Positions 23,601-34,084 of a stretch of 64,000 nucleotides of DNA are shown here, one piece after another. Source of the DNA: Mytilus galloprovincialis. Taxonomy: Eukaryota; Mollusca; Bivalvia; Mytilida; Mytilidae. Position 1 is the first letter of the stretch; every line of letters begins with the position of its first letter. A model generated the notes under the pieces. That model was not told where the DNA came from and ran no database searches. It was given only the letters and a program-made list of their open reading frames with translations. The DNA lies in NCBI RefSeq assembly GCF_965363235.1, contig NC_134844.1, positions 22,922,646 to 22,986,645 on the forward strand. Direction: 5' to 3'. A program made the translations under genes and the position numbers.

Positions 23601-26600
23601 CGTCCGTCTGTGCGTCCGTTCAGGTTAAAGTTTTTGGTCAAGGTAGTTTTTGATGAAGCTGAAGTCCAATCAACTTGAAACTTAGTACACTTGTTCCTTA
23701 TGATATGATCTTTCTAATTTTAAAGCCAAATTAGACTTTTGACCCAAATTTCACGGTCCACTGAACATAGAAAATGAAAGTTGGAGTTTCAGGTTAAAGT
23801 TTTTGGTCAAGGTAGTTTTTGATGAAGCTGAAGTCCAATCAACTTTAAACTTAATACACTTGTTGCTTATGATATGATCTTTATAATTTTAAAGCCAAAT
23901 TAGACTTTTGACCCAAATTTCACGGTCCACTGAACATAGAAAATGAAAGTTGGAGTTTCAGGTTAAAGTTTTTGGTCAAGGTAGTTTTTGATGAAGCTGA
24001 AGTCCAATCAACTTGAAACTTAATACACTTGTTGCTTATGATATGATCTTTATAATTTTAAAGCCAAATCAGACTTTTGACCCCAATTTCACGGTCCACT
24101 GAACATAGAAAATGAAAGTGGGAATTTCAGGTTAAAGTTTTTGGTCAAGGTAGTTTTTGATAGAATTGAAGTCCAATCAACTTGAAACTTAGTACATATG
24201 TTCCCTATAGTATAATCTTTCTTATTTTAATGCCAAATTAGATTATTACCCAATTTCACGGTCCATGGAACATGGAAAAGGATAGTGCGAGTGGGGCATC
24301 CGTGTACTTTGGACACATTCTTGTTTTTACCTAAATTGTCATCCTGGCTTTTTTTTTTTACTCAAAATTCCTGTCCTGCCTATTTTTTTCAAATTTCATC
24401 CTAGCCCCCCATAAAAATCAAATGGTAGCTCCCTTAGATTTATTTCATAACAGCACACAATACAAATGTAACATAGTCAAGTTCTGATCAGAATTCAGTG
24501 TCAATTTCTTTATAATTGAAAAGGCTCTCCAACAGTAGGAATTGATATTTGACTGAATTAGCTTCATCAAGATTTGAAATAATGTCACAATGGTGGTTTT
24601 TTTTGGCAATGTAAAATGTCATCTATTATCTCTTCCATTGCTCCCATTGCTATTGCCTGGTTAAAACTGGGAAGTTCATCAGAAGAAAGCTGGTACTATG
24701 AGAGCTGATCCAACAGTTCTGTGATATTTTTATCCCCATGGCCTGTAGAAATCTGTTGCCGTGTTGGCTAGATTTGAAACTGAAATTGAAAAAGAAAAAT
24801 GTTTTATAAATTTGATTTCCATTAGATAAACATGTTAAAAATGCTTATTCAATTGGCTACATTGTATTTCTCCTCTCACATGTTTTTTTTTTATCATTGC
24901 AACATAGAATGCACAAATTATGCGTTACTTGTCACTCGATCATTTAAACTCGAACTCCAAAATATAATTTATAAATCTTGAATCTTGCCGTACACATCAT
25001 TTCATTTGGCTTAACAATCGGCACTTTAGACGACAGTACAGGCCCTGAAAGTGACCTCTTTCTGTGTACATTTCCCCTATAAAGTGAAGTTGAAAGAAAG
25101 TCACAAAATCGTTAAAACTAATCACAAACTACTTACCTTTTACTGTTTGTCCTTATAGAAAAATAAACAATATGACAGCCAAAGAATTACTTCGAATTTT
25201 TCGGTATTTATCGCCAAATAAGGAAAAAACCTGAGAATAGCAATATCACTAACGACCAAAAAATGAAAAGAATGAAAAAGCGTGTAATTGCGTGTTAAGT
25301 GGTGAACATGCCATGTGACAAAATCCTCGCGTGTAAACCGTTGAAAAAGCGTGTATTACACGCGAATATCATGTCACTTGACATGTATGTTGGTATATTT
25401 TATAAGAAATCAACACTTTGAATTTTTACAAACCACATATACTCTCTTCACTTAAAAGTTCTGTTAGAATTATACAGTTTTAATGAAATAAAGCACTAAA
25501 ACTGATCAAGAGTCAAATTTGTAGAGAGGGATCCGATCAACATGTAAATGAAAATGATAAGATCCCTCTCTACAAATTTTACTCTTGATCAGTTTTAGTG
25601 CTTTACTTCATTAAAAATGTTTATTTTCAATTTATTTCAGATAGTAATTTTTCACTACCAATTTTACTTTCAGTCTGTTTTGGTGATATATATTATTTTG
25701 TATCTGTTTCAGATAGGTATAGCACATTTAAGTTTAAGAATTGTTCTCACAGCAGGACTTCAGCATCTTCTTGGTACGTTTAGGAGTTATGTGTGGTGTA
25801 AACATTTTTGTGGGTTTTGCAAATTCAACGCATCAACTAAATATAAAGAGTACCCTTTACAACAATATTGTTTATTTGTAAAAACTATTTGTGCAGGGGA
25901 TACTTTGGAACATTTTTAACGTTTCATTTTATGCCATATACTCTGATGACCTTAGTTGCCAAAAGTGTTTGGTGATAATAAAAATCATATAATGACCTGA
26001 TGACAGAAAATGTTTTCAAGTTATGCATTTATTTCATAGTTGCAGATTCATTACAGCAAATTATTTGATTTATTGTTCAATGAAATGGAAACCCTTGATC
26101 ACTTATGTTAATTTGAAGAACAGAATATGCAAGTTATCATTACTGTTTATGTATTCATAACCATCATTCTGCTAAAATCAAACCAATATATGTCACTTGA
26201 CTTTGACATATTGTTTTAGCAACATGTAGACACTCATTTAAAAAAATCAATGTTCATTTATATTCATTTCATTCTGAAATTGTTTTTTTCTTCTTGATTT
26301 TATTTTATTTTAAACTAGTGCAGTATATATTTACATTTAAAAAGTACATGTATATTTAGCATCAGTTACAGAGTGCTGTTTACTTTTTTGTAACTTAATT
26401 ACCTAAGAATATATATTTGATTTATATAGTAAAACTGATTTAAAGAATGTCCTTGTTCTATTGCTAATAAAATGTACCTTCATTTGTAGATTTTAGAGAC
26501 AAGTCAGCATCAGAATTTTACCAAAAAGAAGACAGAATAGGAGGAGTGACAGAAGAAGGAACATATGATAAAACTTACCTGTCTGTGTATGACCTTATGA

Positions 26601-29600
26601 CCCATGCCCTTGATATTGAGACAGCAGACTCGTTCCAGTACACCTTGGTAAATATTGATGAATAAAACTATGTAATGTATCTAAATATTAGATATCAACA
26701 TAAGTTATAATCACATGTACAGTGATATTGTAGTCAATTTATAAGATACTGTTATTGAATATGATTAAAAGGAGCTGTGCTATATCAGTCAAAATAAGAG
26801 TGACCATCAGTTTACCCGGTTTATCTAGAAATTCTACTCTAGAGTAAAAGTAAATTTTATAATTAGTTTGACAAACAGTATATCTGATGAGGTTTTAAAC
26901 CAAACAGAAGCTGATGTAGAAGGAGATGTTCTCCAGATTGATAATAAATTGACAAAGCAAACTAATATAACGTTTGTTGCCTGAAAATTTTCAATTTGTA
27001 TGGTGGTCAGCTTCAGACTATATATAAAGGTTTTATTAATTTAACACTCATATATATATATCATTTTAGACTGCCTTACTTCTTTTGACAATTCTGAAGA
27101 AATCTGGTTGGCTGGAAAAGAAATCAGGTGATGTTGAAACAACCAATGATAACACAGAAAACATAACAAAGCTACAGTTTTCTCATGATGACCTCTATAT
27201 TGGAGGACTTTTACTGCGACATATAGAACAACTTGTATGTAATGCTCATGCCATCACTGAATTACAAGTCACCCAGACCTCTGATACTTCATTAGTGGAT
27301 AGTAAAAGTCAGGAGAGAGTTGCTACAGCAATATATCCCACCACTAGTTTGCTGAACCATTCCTGTGATCCCTCTATTATTCCAGGGTATGGATTATTTG
27401 TACCATATATAGATATAAGAAGATGTGGTATGAGTGGGAATGAGACAACTCTCCATCCAAGTCACAATATGCTAAAGTAAACAATTATAGGTTAAAGTGC
27501 AGTCTTCAACACAGAGCCTTGGCTCACACTGAACAACAAGTTATAAAGGGCCCCAAAAATTACTAGTGTAAAACCATTCAAACGGGAAAACTACCAGTCT
27601 TATCTATATGAGAAACACTTATGAACCACATCAACTAACGACAACTACTAAATATCAGATTCCTGAGATTACATTGTATACTAGAGATTTTTAATCAACA
27701 TATTTATTGACATTTTTTATGAACATTTTTCTAGCAAAACTAGAAATTCTTGTATGAATACATCATGACGGATGTGCAATAATATGATGTACCAGTATTC
27801 TCTAAACAAAATAGTTGTAGAAATTTTGCATTATTCATATTGAAGTTACAATGGTTCCTTAGTTCTGAAAACATTTTAGATGTATAAATATAAACAATAA
27901 AGCAAAAGATAGTGATGATAAGAATAAAACATGACTATTTTTCAGTTTTGATAAGGACAAGTTAGTGGTGAGAGTTATAAAAGATGTTGAAGCTGGAGAA
28001 GAAATATTTAATTGTTATGGTAAGTGGTGTAAATATTTGGAAAATCATATGGGGTTCTTCATTTTACAGCTTATTTCATACCCAAGATGTCAATATCAGC
28101 TTGAAAGCTTAACTCATAGAACATGATTTTGATTAACATTAATATAGGTAGTTATATAAAAATGTTCAGCATTTTTTTCTCAAATTTTCCTGTCATCTTT
28201 TTGTATGAAAATTTTCCATCTCAAGCTACTTTAGTGATTTATCAGTCTAAATAGTAAGAATATTTAAATACTTGCAATGAAGAGACATAAGGTTGTGAAA
28301 ATGTAAATTGTATTAACGAAAAAGAAGTCCTTGGAATTTATTATTTATTTAAGCTGACTGAACTTTAATAGCAACTTGCCTTTTCCATGTTTCAAAAACT
28401 TGCGAAACATATAAACACTGGCTTTTCTTTTATTTCTGTTTGATATGTATCCAGAGTGTTTAAAATTGATTGAAAGTTTGGTTCAACAGTCACTTTTTTG
28501 CATATTTTAGGACCTCATCATAAAAGAATGAGTAAAATGGAACGTCAGCAGGCCTTGAAGACACAATATTTCTTTACTTGTCAATGTCCATCTTGTCAGG
28601 CATATGATGAACAAGACATTTTTACGGTAAGTTTTTCATGATTGCTTGATAGATTTTTAAAAAGGACAGAGTCAGTCAGCCTTTTTGTTCAACAATGTAG
28701 CTAGAAAAACTGCTTAATTTTTGAACAATGCATTTAATAAGAGAAAAAAACTTTTTGTATAGGAACAATCAAACATGAATTCTAACTTTGTCCGCTGTTA
28801 AATGATTATTATTTTTTTAAGTGACTTATAGGTCCAAAAGGGCCAGGTGTTGATACATGTAATTACAACTGCTTATTGAAATATTGTATATTGTTATAAA
28901 ACACATGTCACTATAATAAACAATTTGGTATTGGTATTGGTATTGTAGCACGAATACTAAATAGTTACTATGTACATCTCTACCAAAATATATAATGAGA
29001 TTCAAACAAATTATTTACATCTGTTTGTTTATAATCACATTCATACACTATTTATCAATTTCCCAAAACATTTGAGAAAAATATGTTTTTATTTTAATTT
29101 TAATAGACTTTCTTAATTTATTAAATTAACGCTTTGTTTCTTGCTTCAATGGTCCTCATTTTTAGATTGTTTTATGCCCCACATACGATAGTAGAGGGGC
29201 ATTATGTTTTCTGGTCTGTGGGTCTGTCCATTCATCTGTTCGTCCGTTTGTATGTCTGTTTTTGGTCGAGGTAGTTTTTGATGAAGTTGAAGTCCAATCA
29301 ACTTGAAACTTAGTACGCCTGTTCCCCATGATATAATCTTTCTAATTTTAATGCCAAATTAGAGTTTTGATCCTAATTTTATGGTCCACTGAATATAGAA
29401 AATGATAGTGCGAGTGAGGCATCCTTGTACTATGGACACATTCTTGTTTTATTTAGTGACACTACTGATTCTTTAAGTAGGATTTTCTTAAGACCAAGTC
29501 TTTAAGTAATCAATTATTCAATTCAAAATTGTTATTTCGATATGTAGACTAATTTTAAAGATTGTGAATAAAGAGAGAGTGTGGTGTTCATGATTATTTC

Positions 29601-32600
29601 CATTTCAGTAGCATTAAAATTTATGTTTATTTACCCATTTATAAATAAATGATTTAAAGTGAAATCCAACAAATCTTGAGGATGAGATTATAAAACAAAT
29701 CTTTAAAAGTATTTACATATGTATGCCCTTCATTTTAATTGAAAACTAAGTTAGTATGGCTGTGTTTATCAGTTTTTCAGAAAATATAAAAGTATTTGAG
29801 GTACCCATTAAATCCATCGAGATGAAATATATTCTTATCAGCTGATTTCTTCTTTCATTTTAGAGCTACTGTTGTCCATTATGTAAAGCAGCACTAAAAG
29901 AGAATGAAACAACATGTTCTTGTACAGCATGTGACTTCACTGACCATGTGACAATGTTTTTAACCAATGAGAATACGGCAAAGAATATGTTTATAGATGG
30001 ATTAAAATGTTTACAGATCCAAGATATTGAAGGTTTGTGTTTATAAGTCATGCCTGGGGCCATTACATTACAATTACTTTTTGATTCTTCCATTACAACT
30101 ACAATTTCTCACATGTACTGCATTACATTACATTACAATTACTTTGCCTGTGTAATGCATTACATTCAATATAAAAACTAAAAACATTCAAAAACCGATT
30201 TTATAGGAAATTGAGAAATATAACCATGATATATGTACATATATGGTGACATAGACTTCAAATACTGGTTAATTAACATGTCCATTACACTTTATCATCA
30301 TACATGTTTCCAACATTTGAAATGAATAAATTATTATATAATTTTGTTTCTAACATTGATCACTTAATCATTAAGACATCATAATGGGATTTCAAAGGGA
30401 TATAATACATGTGTCATCTAAGGTTTATCTTTTTAAATGCCTAAGGCCTCTGAGGACAAACAAAAGTTGAGAAAATTTGATTGCAACAAAAACATTTTGA
30501 TATTAATTAGGTGAAAGAACAACACAGTTGGCATAGGGGATTAAGTTATGAATCCCTGAAGAAAATTATAAAGGACATATCTATAAAACTATCTATACTG
30601 ATTTAATACAGTAATTAACTTTGACATTAATTTTATTCAATACTTTCTTTTGTTTTTGTTAAATTTTTTTTTACTATATTCTTCAATTTTATGTATTTTA
30701 TCAATTTGTAACGCAAAGTAATGTACCGTAACGGAGGCATTACATTGATTTTTAACTAAAGTAATCATCACATTACATGTAATTGTAATGCAGAAAATGT
30801 GCATAAAAAATTACTTTGCATCACATAAAAAAAATGTGATATTACAATGCATTACAATTATAAATTACCATTACCCTAGTCAGTCCAAATCAGTTTTCCA
30901 TACTTTTTGCTAAGTGGTGGAAAATATTGATTTGATATTTGGTTTATTGTTTTATCATGACCAGTTACAGATTAAATTTGAATTTTATTTCGGTATGGTG
31001 ATTTTGTGCAGAGTTATGGTTTTTGGACTTACAAAATTCATTTAAATAATCATTTTTCAAAATTGAAAAGTGCTTCAAATTACAGGTTATACAAACAAGT
31101 TACCAGTTTTCCACATTTTTTTTTTATCATGCTTGAAGATGTTTATTTGATATTTGGTATATAGTTTAACATGACAAGTTGCAGATCAAGTATAAGTTTT
31201 GTTCTGTTATGATGATTATTTTGCAGAGTTATGGTTCTCTGATTCAGAAATTCAGAAGATTTTATAAATTCCGAGATTGAGTTAACGTCTTGTTCCAGTA
31301 CAATGTATTTTTAACCTCTAGGGACTATGTATTGGCAAGCCATATTCTCAGTATGCTTGTTAATTATGCTTCATGTTCATAACAAGTAAAGTTCCTTTCC
31401 ATTTCAAACAAATATAAATAAAGCTATGAAATATAAGTAAACAGCCAGAAATCTGAATTTCATTTTTTTTTTGGAGATCTGAAAGTAAATGCAAGCAGGT
31501 GAGATTCAAGGTATATTTTTTATGCTTCAATATTTTCTTTCAGGTGCTATTCAAAATTTCACAAACTGTCTAAATGTACAGTTAAAGGTTTTATACAAAC
31601 ATCATAAAAGCTTGGCAGAAACAAAGGACTGTCTTGCTCAGTGTTATGCTCTTTCAAGTAAGTAGTATACTGTTGTATGTACAAGTTACAAACAATGCTT
31701 ATATATTATCTACTCTCTCCTGATGCTAAAGCAGCTGAAAACAGAGATACTTTTCCGGATATTCATTTCTTTCCATAATATTGATACAAGAAGTTTTGTT
31801 AATTTTTCAAATTGATATAAAGTTGTATCCTTTTAAGTTTTAAAAAAGTGACAAATATACATATGGGAGTATTGAAAATTGATTGTCATGTGAGCTATGT
31901 TCCAACAATGTTGTTCTTGTAGAAGTTTTGTAAGATAACTTTTTTTTGTTTCCTCTTTGATCAATAGAAATGAAATCAACCTGTCTTCAGTTCCCTCCCT
32001 TTGATCAATAGAAATGAAATCAACCTGTCTTTACTGGTTATTAGCACCAGTAATTCAGCATAACCTCTTTGATGATGTTTTTTCTCTTTTTCCAAACTAG
32101 AGCCTCATATTTAGCATGTCTATTTCAACAGAAAAGTAGAATAATGGATATATGTATTCTTTATTCCAAAAGCAATACAGCTTATAGGTATAAAGTTTGA
32201 ATTATTATATTCAATATAGTAAGCAACAAATAGTACAATAAGGTAAATATAGAATTCATACAATTTATAAACAAAAAAGCTAATGGGAAAAAAATTATAA
32301 TATGTATGGAAAGTTAAATTTTAAAAGTCATCAGTTGTAATTTCTGAAATCTGTTTAATCTTTATAATTGATTGTATTACAGAGAAGTACAACAAAGCTA
32401 TACCATACCTACGAGACAGTGTCTGTACATTAGGGAAGCTGTATGGAGACACTAGTATAGAGTATGCTAATGAACTGCATAAGTTTGCTGGAGTACTATA
32501 TTATGCTGAGGGATTTCTGGAGGAAGGATTAACTGTTATAGACAAAGCTGTTCAAATATTTACTTTACATTGCGGAAATAAATATGAACTTGTGCAAGAA

Positions 32601-32648
32601 CTAGAAGAAATGAAGATCTGCATGCTAGACAAACTAAAAATAGAATAA
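7450..32648 (+). CDS. SMYD4: SMYD4, SET and MYND domain protein 4 (17 exons)
   Basis: Complete gene of 745 aa (human about 804). Exons: 7450-7586, 12882-13026, 13733-13822, 14578-14695, 16442-16501, 17753-17804, 19222-19351, 19816-19940, 20570-20675, 25713-25773, 26490-26647, 27070-27386, 27946-28019, 28511-28626, 29864-30032, 31544-31657, 32383-32648. All junctions are GT-AG and in phase; the total is 2238 nt with TAA. Order: N-terminal TPR region (about 60-165), first SET segment (GRYLQATCKIPAGSVIIAEKPF, 240-261), MYND zinc finger (C274-C313), SET core with NHSC (490-493) and CYGPH (522-526), post-SET CQCPSC (547-552), C-terminal helical/TPR region (620-745). SMYD4 is a predicted protein-lysine methyltransferase linked to heart and muscle development. 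Its substrate is unsettled. Introns are repeat-filled, and intron 9 is 5 kb. Confidence 0.95.
7785..8705. repeat. cluster of dispersed repeat fragments in SMYD4 intron 1
   Basis: Three pieces. 7785-7905 is a 'gtggatccag...gggggcccg' repeat. 8035-8440 starts acgcccatttatg and has two copies of a unit with 'gacaataactcaa' and 'cttatgaaactttg'. 8635-8705 is an end fragment of the 'tacgaccgca' family (ccccaactgttcagggt). No coding content. Confidence 0.6.
8882..9102. mobile_element. 221-bp MITE, copy 1 of 2 in window
   Basis: Inverted ends tactgtggattcat (8882) and tgaatccacagta (to 9102). A related copy with the same ends and the same inner words (gaacatttgaattcgtgg) sits at 56203-56415. Confidence 0.85.
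9103..10430. other. SMYD4 intron 1, no recognised feature
   Basis: AT-rich intronic DNA. Short ORFs here have no exon-like ends or family marks. Nothing further supported. Confidence 0.5.
10432..10700. repeat. dispersed repeat family B, copy B1
   Basis: Starts ttatgctcc, then gtccgtccgtcctg, then 'ggtcgaggtagtttttgatg' and 'tccaatcaacttgaaactta'. Same order as copies at 23535 and 29172. One unit only. Confidence 0.75.
10897..11953. mobile_element. 1057-bp DNA transposon-like element with perfect 22-bp TIRs
   Basis: GTTTAAACCAGGGCTTCCAA plus AA at 10897-10918 is matched exactly by its complement at 11932-11953. Subterminal 'gtccggctgg' words occur inside both ends (about 10966 and 11911). 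No transposase is recognisable, so it is non-autonomous. The target duplication is unclear. Confidence 0.82.
12637..12838. mobile_element. 202-bp MITE just before SMYD4 exon 2
   Basis: Ends gtactgtaaattca (12637-12650) and tgaatttacagtac (12825-12838). It contains the inner palindrome cattttagactaaaatg. It stops 43 bp before the exon 2 start, so it lies close to the branch-point zone. Confidence 0.85.
14912..16257. mobile_element. 'tacgaccgca' family element, copy A2 (SMYD4 intron 4)
   Basis: Starts tatgaccgcaaaac and ends gcagtcgtaaaaggccgcg then ccctgcggagcacctgg. Opposite in orientation to A1. It carries units with 'aataacttgtgt' and a cagcgtcgtcgg motif (14960). The ORFs on both strands are repeat-derived. 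Confidence 0.8.
16870..17475 (+). mobile_element. 5'-truncated LINE / non-LTR retrotransposon 3' end (SMYD4 intron 5)
   Basis: Translation from 16961 gives FAKFRCGVAPIRLETWRYEN, then a C..C.....DEYHVILHCPVY zinc-knuckle-like stretch, the usual C-terminal tail of LINE polymerases. It ends in a gaataaaatattgaattgaa tail. There is a frame break before FAKF and a stop after CPVYNDIR, so it is a dead 5'-truncated copy. Confidence 0.7.
17505..17605 (+). mobile_element. tRNA-derived SINE fragment
   Basis: Contains gtggcctagtg, like a tRNA A box (TGGCNNAGTGG), and ends with aaccaacaatcaatcaatct, a tail typical of molluscan SINEs. No clean B box is visible. It follows the LINE tail directly. Confidence 0.5.
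17958..18990. mobile_element. 'tacgaccgca' family element, copy A3 (SMYD4 intron 6)
   Basis: Starts tatacgaccacaaaa and ends gcggttgtataaagctgc then accctgcagagtacctgg. Same orientation as A2. Holds 'aataacttgtgtttaagtgt' and an inverted 'cagtgtaaggga' / 'tcccttacactg' pair (18401/18466). Confidence 0.8.
19816..20675 (+). CDS. SMYD4: SMYD4 exons 8-9: SET N-terminal segment and MYND zinc finger
   Basis: Exon 8 (19816-19940) finishes the first SET segment and opens the MYND finger with CHHC. Exon 9 (20570-20675) supplies CRRC, YCSETC and HQIEC. Together they give the full MYND ligand set: C274, C277, C287, C290, C296, C300, H309, C313. The exon 9 acceptor is the AG at 20568-20569; a second AG 6 bp on would break the reading frame phase and lose the third cysteine. 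MYND fingers bind proline-rich partners. Confidence 0.94.
21119..21200. repeat. 36-bp stem, 10-nt loop hairpin (SMYD4 intron 9)
   Basis: Left arm 21119-21154 (cacttgtttctatccat then gggaagacccactatcaac) pairs with right arm 21165-21200; 34 of 36 positions match. Loop atatatttac. Probably a foldback remnant of a MITE. Confidence 0.9.
21968..22800. mobile_element. large foldback element with about 190-bp arms (SMYD4 intron 9)
   Basis: Left arm about 21968-22160 and right arm about 22611-22800 are inverted copies, near identical by eye (shared words: ctatcatagggttcgc, caggtaacttgcaggtgaat, gaagaaatttaaaggt). They are separated by about 450 bp of very AT-rich loop. No ORF. As RNA it would form a long double-stranded stem within the SMYD4 pre-mRNA. 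Confidence 0.88.
23381..24432. mobile_element. nested element ending in ggagctaccatttg, with G-tract
   Basis: Inverted ends ggagctaccatttgattttt (23381) and aaaaatcaaatggtagctcc (to 24432). Next to the left end is a G run of about 14 (23402-23415), with a matching agcccccc at the right. 'gtcctgcc' words repeat on both flanks. Family B copy B2 is inserted in its middle. Confidence 0.82.
23535..24326. repeat. dispersed repeat family B, copy B2 with four 169-bp units
   Basis: Starts tatgccccacctacgatag, then a (ttcg)n/gtccgtc microsatellite, then four units marked by 'caggttaaagtttttggtca' at 23621, 23790, 23959 and 24128 (period exactly 169). Ends tggacacattcttgttttt. Inserted into the 23381-24432 element. 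Confidence 0.88.
25482..25612. repeat. 52-bp-arm palindrome upstream of SMYD4 exon 10
   Basis: Arms 25482-25533 and 25561-25612 match at 50 of 52 positions, with a 27-nt loop. It contains gatccctctctacaaattt and cttgatcagttttagtgctt. It stops 100 bp before exon 10. Confidence 0.9.
27070..28626 (+). CDS. SMYD4: SMYD4 exons 12-14: SET catalytic core and post-SET
   Basis: Exon 12 (27070-27386) carries TSLLNHSCDPSIIP, the SET pseudoknot Asn-His motif that contacts S-adenosylmethionine in this family. Exon 13 (27946-28019) carries VRVIKDVEAGEEIFNCYG with the conserved Tyr523. Exon 14 (28511-28626) has GPHHKRMSKMERQQAL and the post-SET cysteines CQCPSC. Key residues are present, so nothing suggests a dead domain. 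The exon 12 frame stays open for 94 bp into the intron because a dispersed repeat follows; the true donor is CCAGG then GTATGG. Confidence 0.95.
27408..27700 (+). repeat. dispersed repeat family H (agatgtggtatgag), SMYD4 intron 12
   Basis: agaagatgtggtatgagtgg, then 'caactctccatccaagtcac', 'gagccttggctcacac' and 'gtaaaaccattcaaacggg'. It starts 22 bp after the exon 12 donor. Other copies or parts: 32795-33000, 35090-35420, 50130-50460, 56931-57350. Confidence 0.8.
29172..29455. repeat. dispersed repeat family B, copy B3 (SMYD4 intron 14)
   Basis: tatgccccacatacgatagt, gtctgt-type microsatellite, one unit with 'ggtcgaggtagtttttgatg', ending atggacacattcttgtttt. Single-unit version of B2. Confidence 0.82.
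29864..32648 (+). CDS. SMYD4: SMYD4 exons 15-17: C-terminal helical region
   Basis: Exon 15 (29864-30032) is cysteine-rich (SYCCPLCKAALKENETTCSC), matching the human segment FCCNSCGAPMQGDDVLRCGS. Exon 16 (31544-31657) and exon 17 (32383-32648) are helical. Exon 17 ends with VIDKAVQIFTLHCGNKYELV and QELEEMKICMLDKL, like human TIQKAEEVLSLHCGPWDDEI and QELQKMKSCLLDL. The TAA stop overlaps an AATAAA hexamer at 32644-32649; whether that serves as a poly(A) signal is unknown, and other A-rich hexamers lie downstream. Confidence 0.93.
30050..30890. repeat. element flanked by 'cattacattacaatta' words (SMYD4 intron 15)
   Basis: Clusters of cattacattacaattact at 30060-30170 and their inverted forms (aagtaatgtaccgtaacgg, gtaattgtaatgc) at 30715-30870 flank about 550 bp of AT-rich DNA. 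It looks like a decayed TIR element; ends are not sharp. Confidence 0.5.
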
Positions 32649-32794
32649 ATTAATTGCCTATATGATTTATTATTTTTGCACTATACAGATTTGCACTATC
32701 TTAACCCATGAAATGGGTAGCCATTACACATATCCATAAATTATAGCAGACTGATTTAAACTCAATAATGTAGTGTTAGGATTTTTAAATTGTC

Positions 32795-33000
32795 AAAGTA
32801 GGGCCTTTAACACAGAGCCTTGGCTCACACCAAACCTAGCTATAAGGAGCCCTAAAAATGACTAGTGTAAAACCATTCAATCGGGAAAACTAAGTCTAAT
32901 AATCTATATAAAAAACTGAGAAACAAGAAACACTTATGAACCACATTAACAAATGACAACAACTGGACATCAGGTTACTTAATGGAAATCTCAAAAGTTT
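32795..33000 (+). repeat. family H repeat fragment downstream of SMYD4
   Basis: Carries 'acagagccttggctcacac', 'gtgtaaaaccattcaatcgg' and 'aaacacttatgaaccaca' in the family order, without the 5' part. Confidence 0.75.
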
Positions 33001-33840
33001 TTTTTATGACCACAAAAATAAAAAAAAAATTGGTCGTATATTAGTATCACGTTGTCGTCGTCAGCGTCTTCCGAAGACAAATGGTTTCCGGATAATAACT
33101 TAAGTATAAGTAAATAGAAATCAGTAAAATTTTTGGGATTGATTTTGGGGGTTATGGTCCCAAAGGTTTAGGAATAAGAGGCCCAAAACGCATTTATCTA
33201 GTTTCAGGACAATAAGTTGTGTATAAGTATTTCAATTGCTTTGAAATTGTACCACAATGTTAAATACCATAAATAGAAGGTTGGGATTCATTTTAAGTGT
33301 TATGAGGCAAACAGTCTAGGAATTAAGGGTCAAATACAAACATTTTTCTAGTTTCAGGACAATAACTTGTGTGTAACTGTATGGATCTCTCTGACATTGT
33401 GCAACAAGGTTCCATATAACAAAGGGCCGGATGGGATTGAATTTGGGGTTAATTTCCCAGAACATGTAGGATTTAGGGGCCAAAAAAGGGCCAAAGAGAA
33501 GCATTTTTCTAATTTACAGACAATAACTTGTGTTTAAGTGTATATATCTCTCTGAAATTAAACTACTAGGTTTCTTACTAAAAAGAAATCTCTTGAGTTG
33601 AGTTTTGGGGTTCTTGCTCCAAGGGGGGTTTCAATAAGTTGGGGGCAAAAAAAGGGGCCCAAATAAGCATTTTTGTAGTTTCCAGTCAATAACTTGTGTC
33701 TAAGTGTAGAAATATCTGAAATTATACCACAAGTTTCCATACTACAAAAGGATGGTGATAGGGATTATAGCTCAAATCATTTAGCAAATAGGGGCAAAAA
33801 AGGGGGGAAAACAAGGGTTTTTCTGGTTAGAGGACATAAA
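33000..33840. mobile_element. 'tacgaccgca' family element, copy A4 (partial)
   Basis: Starts tatgaccacaaaa with gttgtcgtcgtcagcg (33052) and several units with 'aataacttgtgt' and 'tttggggtt'. It ends in gggttttctgg-like sequence without the gctccgcagggcg end, so it is truncated. Confidence 0.75.
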
Positions 33841-34084
33841 TTTCAAGAAAGAAATCCAGATATGAAATAGGCCTGATCTCCCTCAATAGTATCCCTAAAA
33901 TCAAATTCACAGTGATAATTTTAGCTAGATGTTTTTCTCCTATCTTTCTGCATGTTTGAAATAAATCCTGTTTAAATGAACAGAACAACTAGCAAGGGTG
34001 CACATAAAATTGCCAATTTAGAATGCAAAATCTAGTCTATATGAAAACAATCTATTCCAAAATCAAGATATATGTTGTAGATAA

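Larger units (their letters stand above)
23108..25397. mobile_element. composite element with short TIRs (SMYD4 intron 9)
   Basis: Left end gtatacatacatgtcaa (23111) and right end ttgacatgtatgttggtat (25378) are inverted with small differences. Subterminal aagcgtgt/acacgc words occur at both ends. Two other elements are nested inside (23381-24432 and 23535-24326). No transposase found. Confidence 0.6.

Noticed and set aside
27387-27480. Continuation of the SMYD4 SET exon past 27386
   Set aside because: The extension is a family H repeat also present at 56936; the next exon fits only with the donor at 27387.
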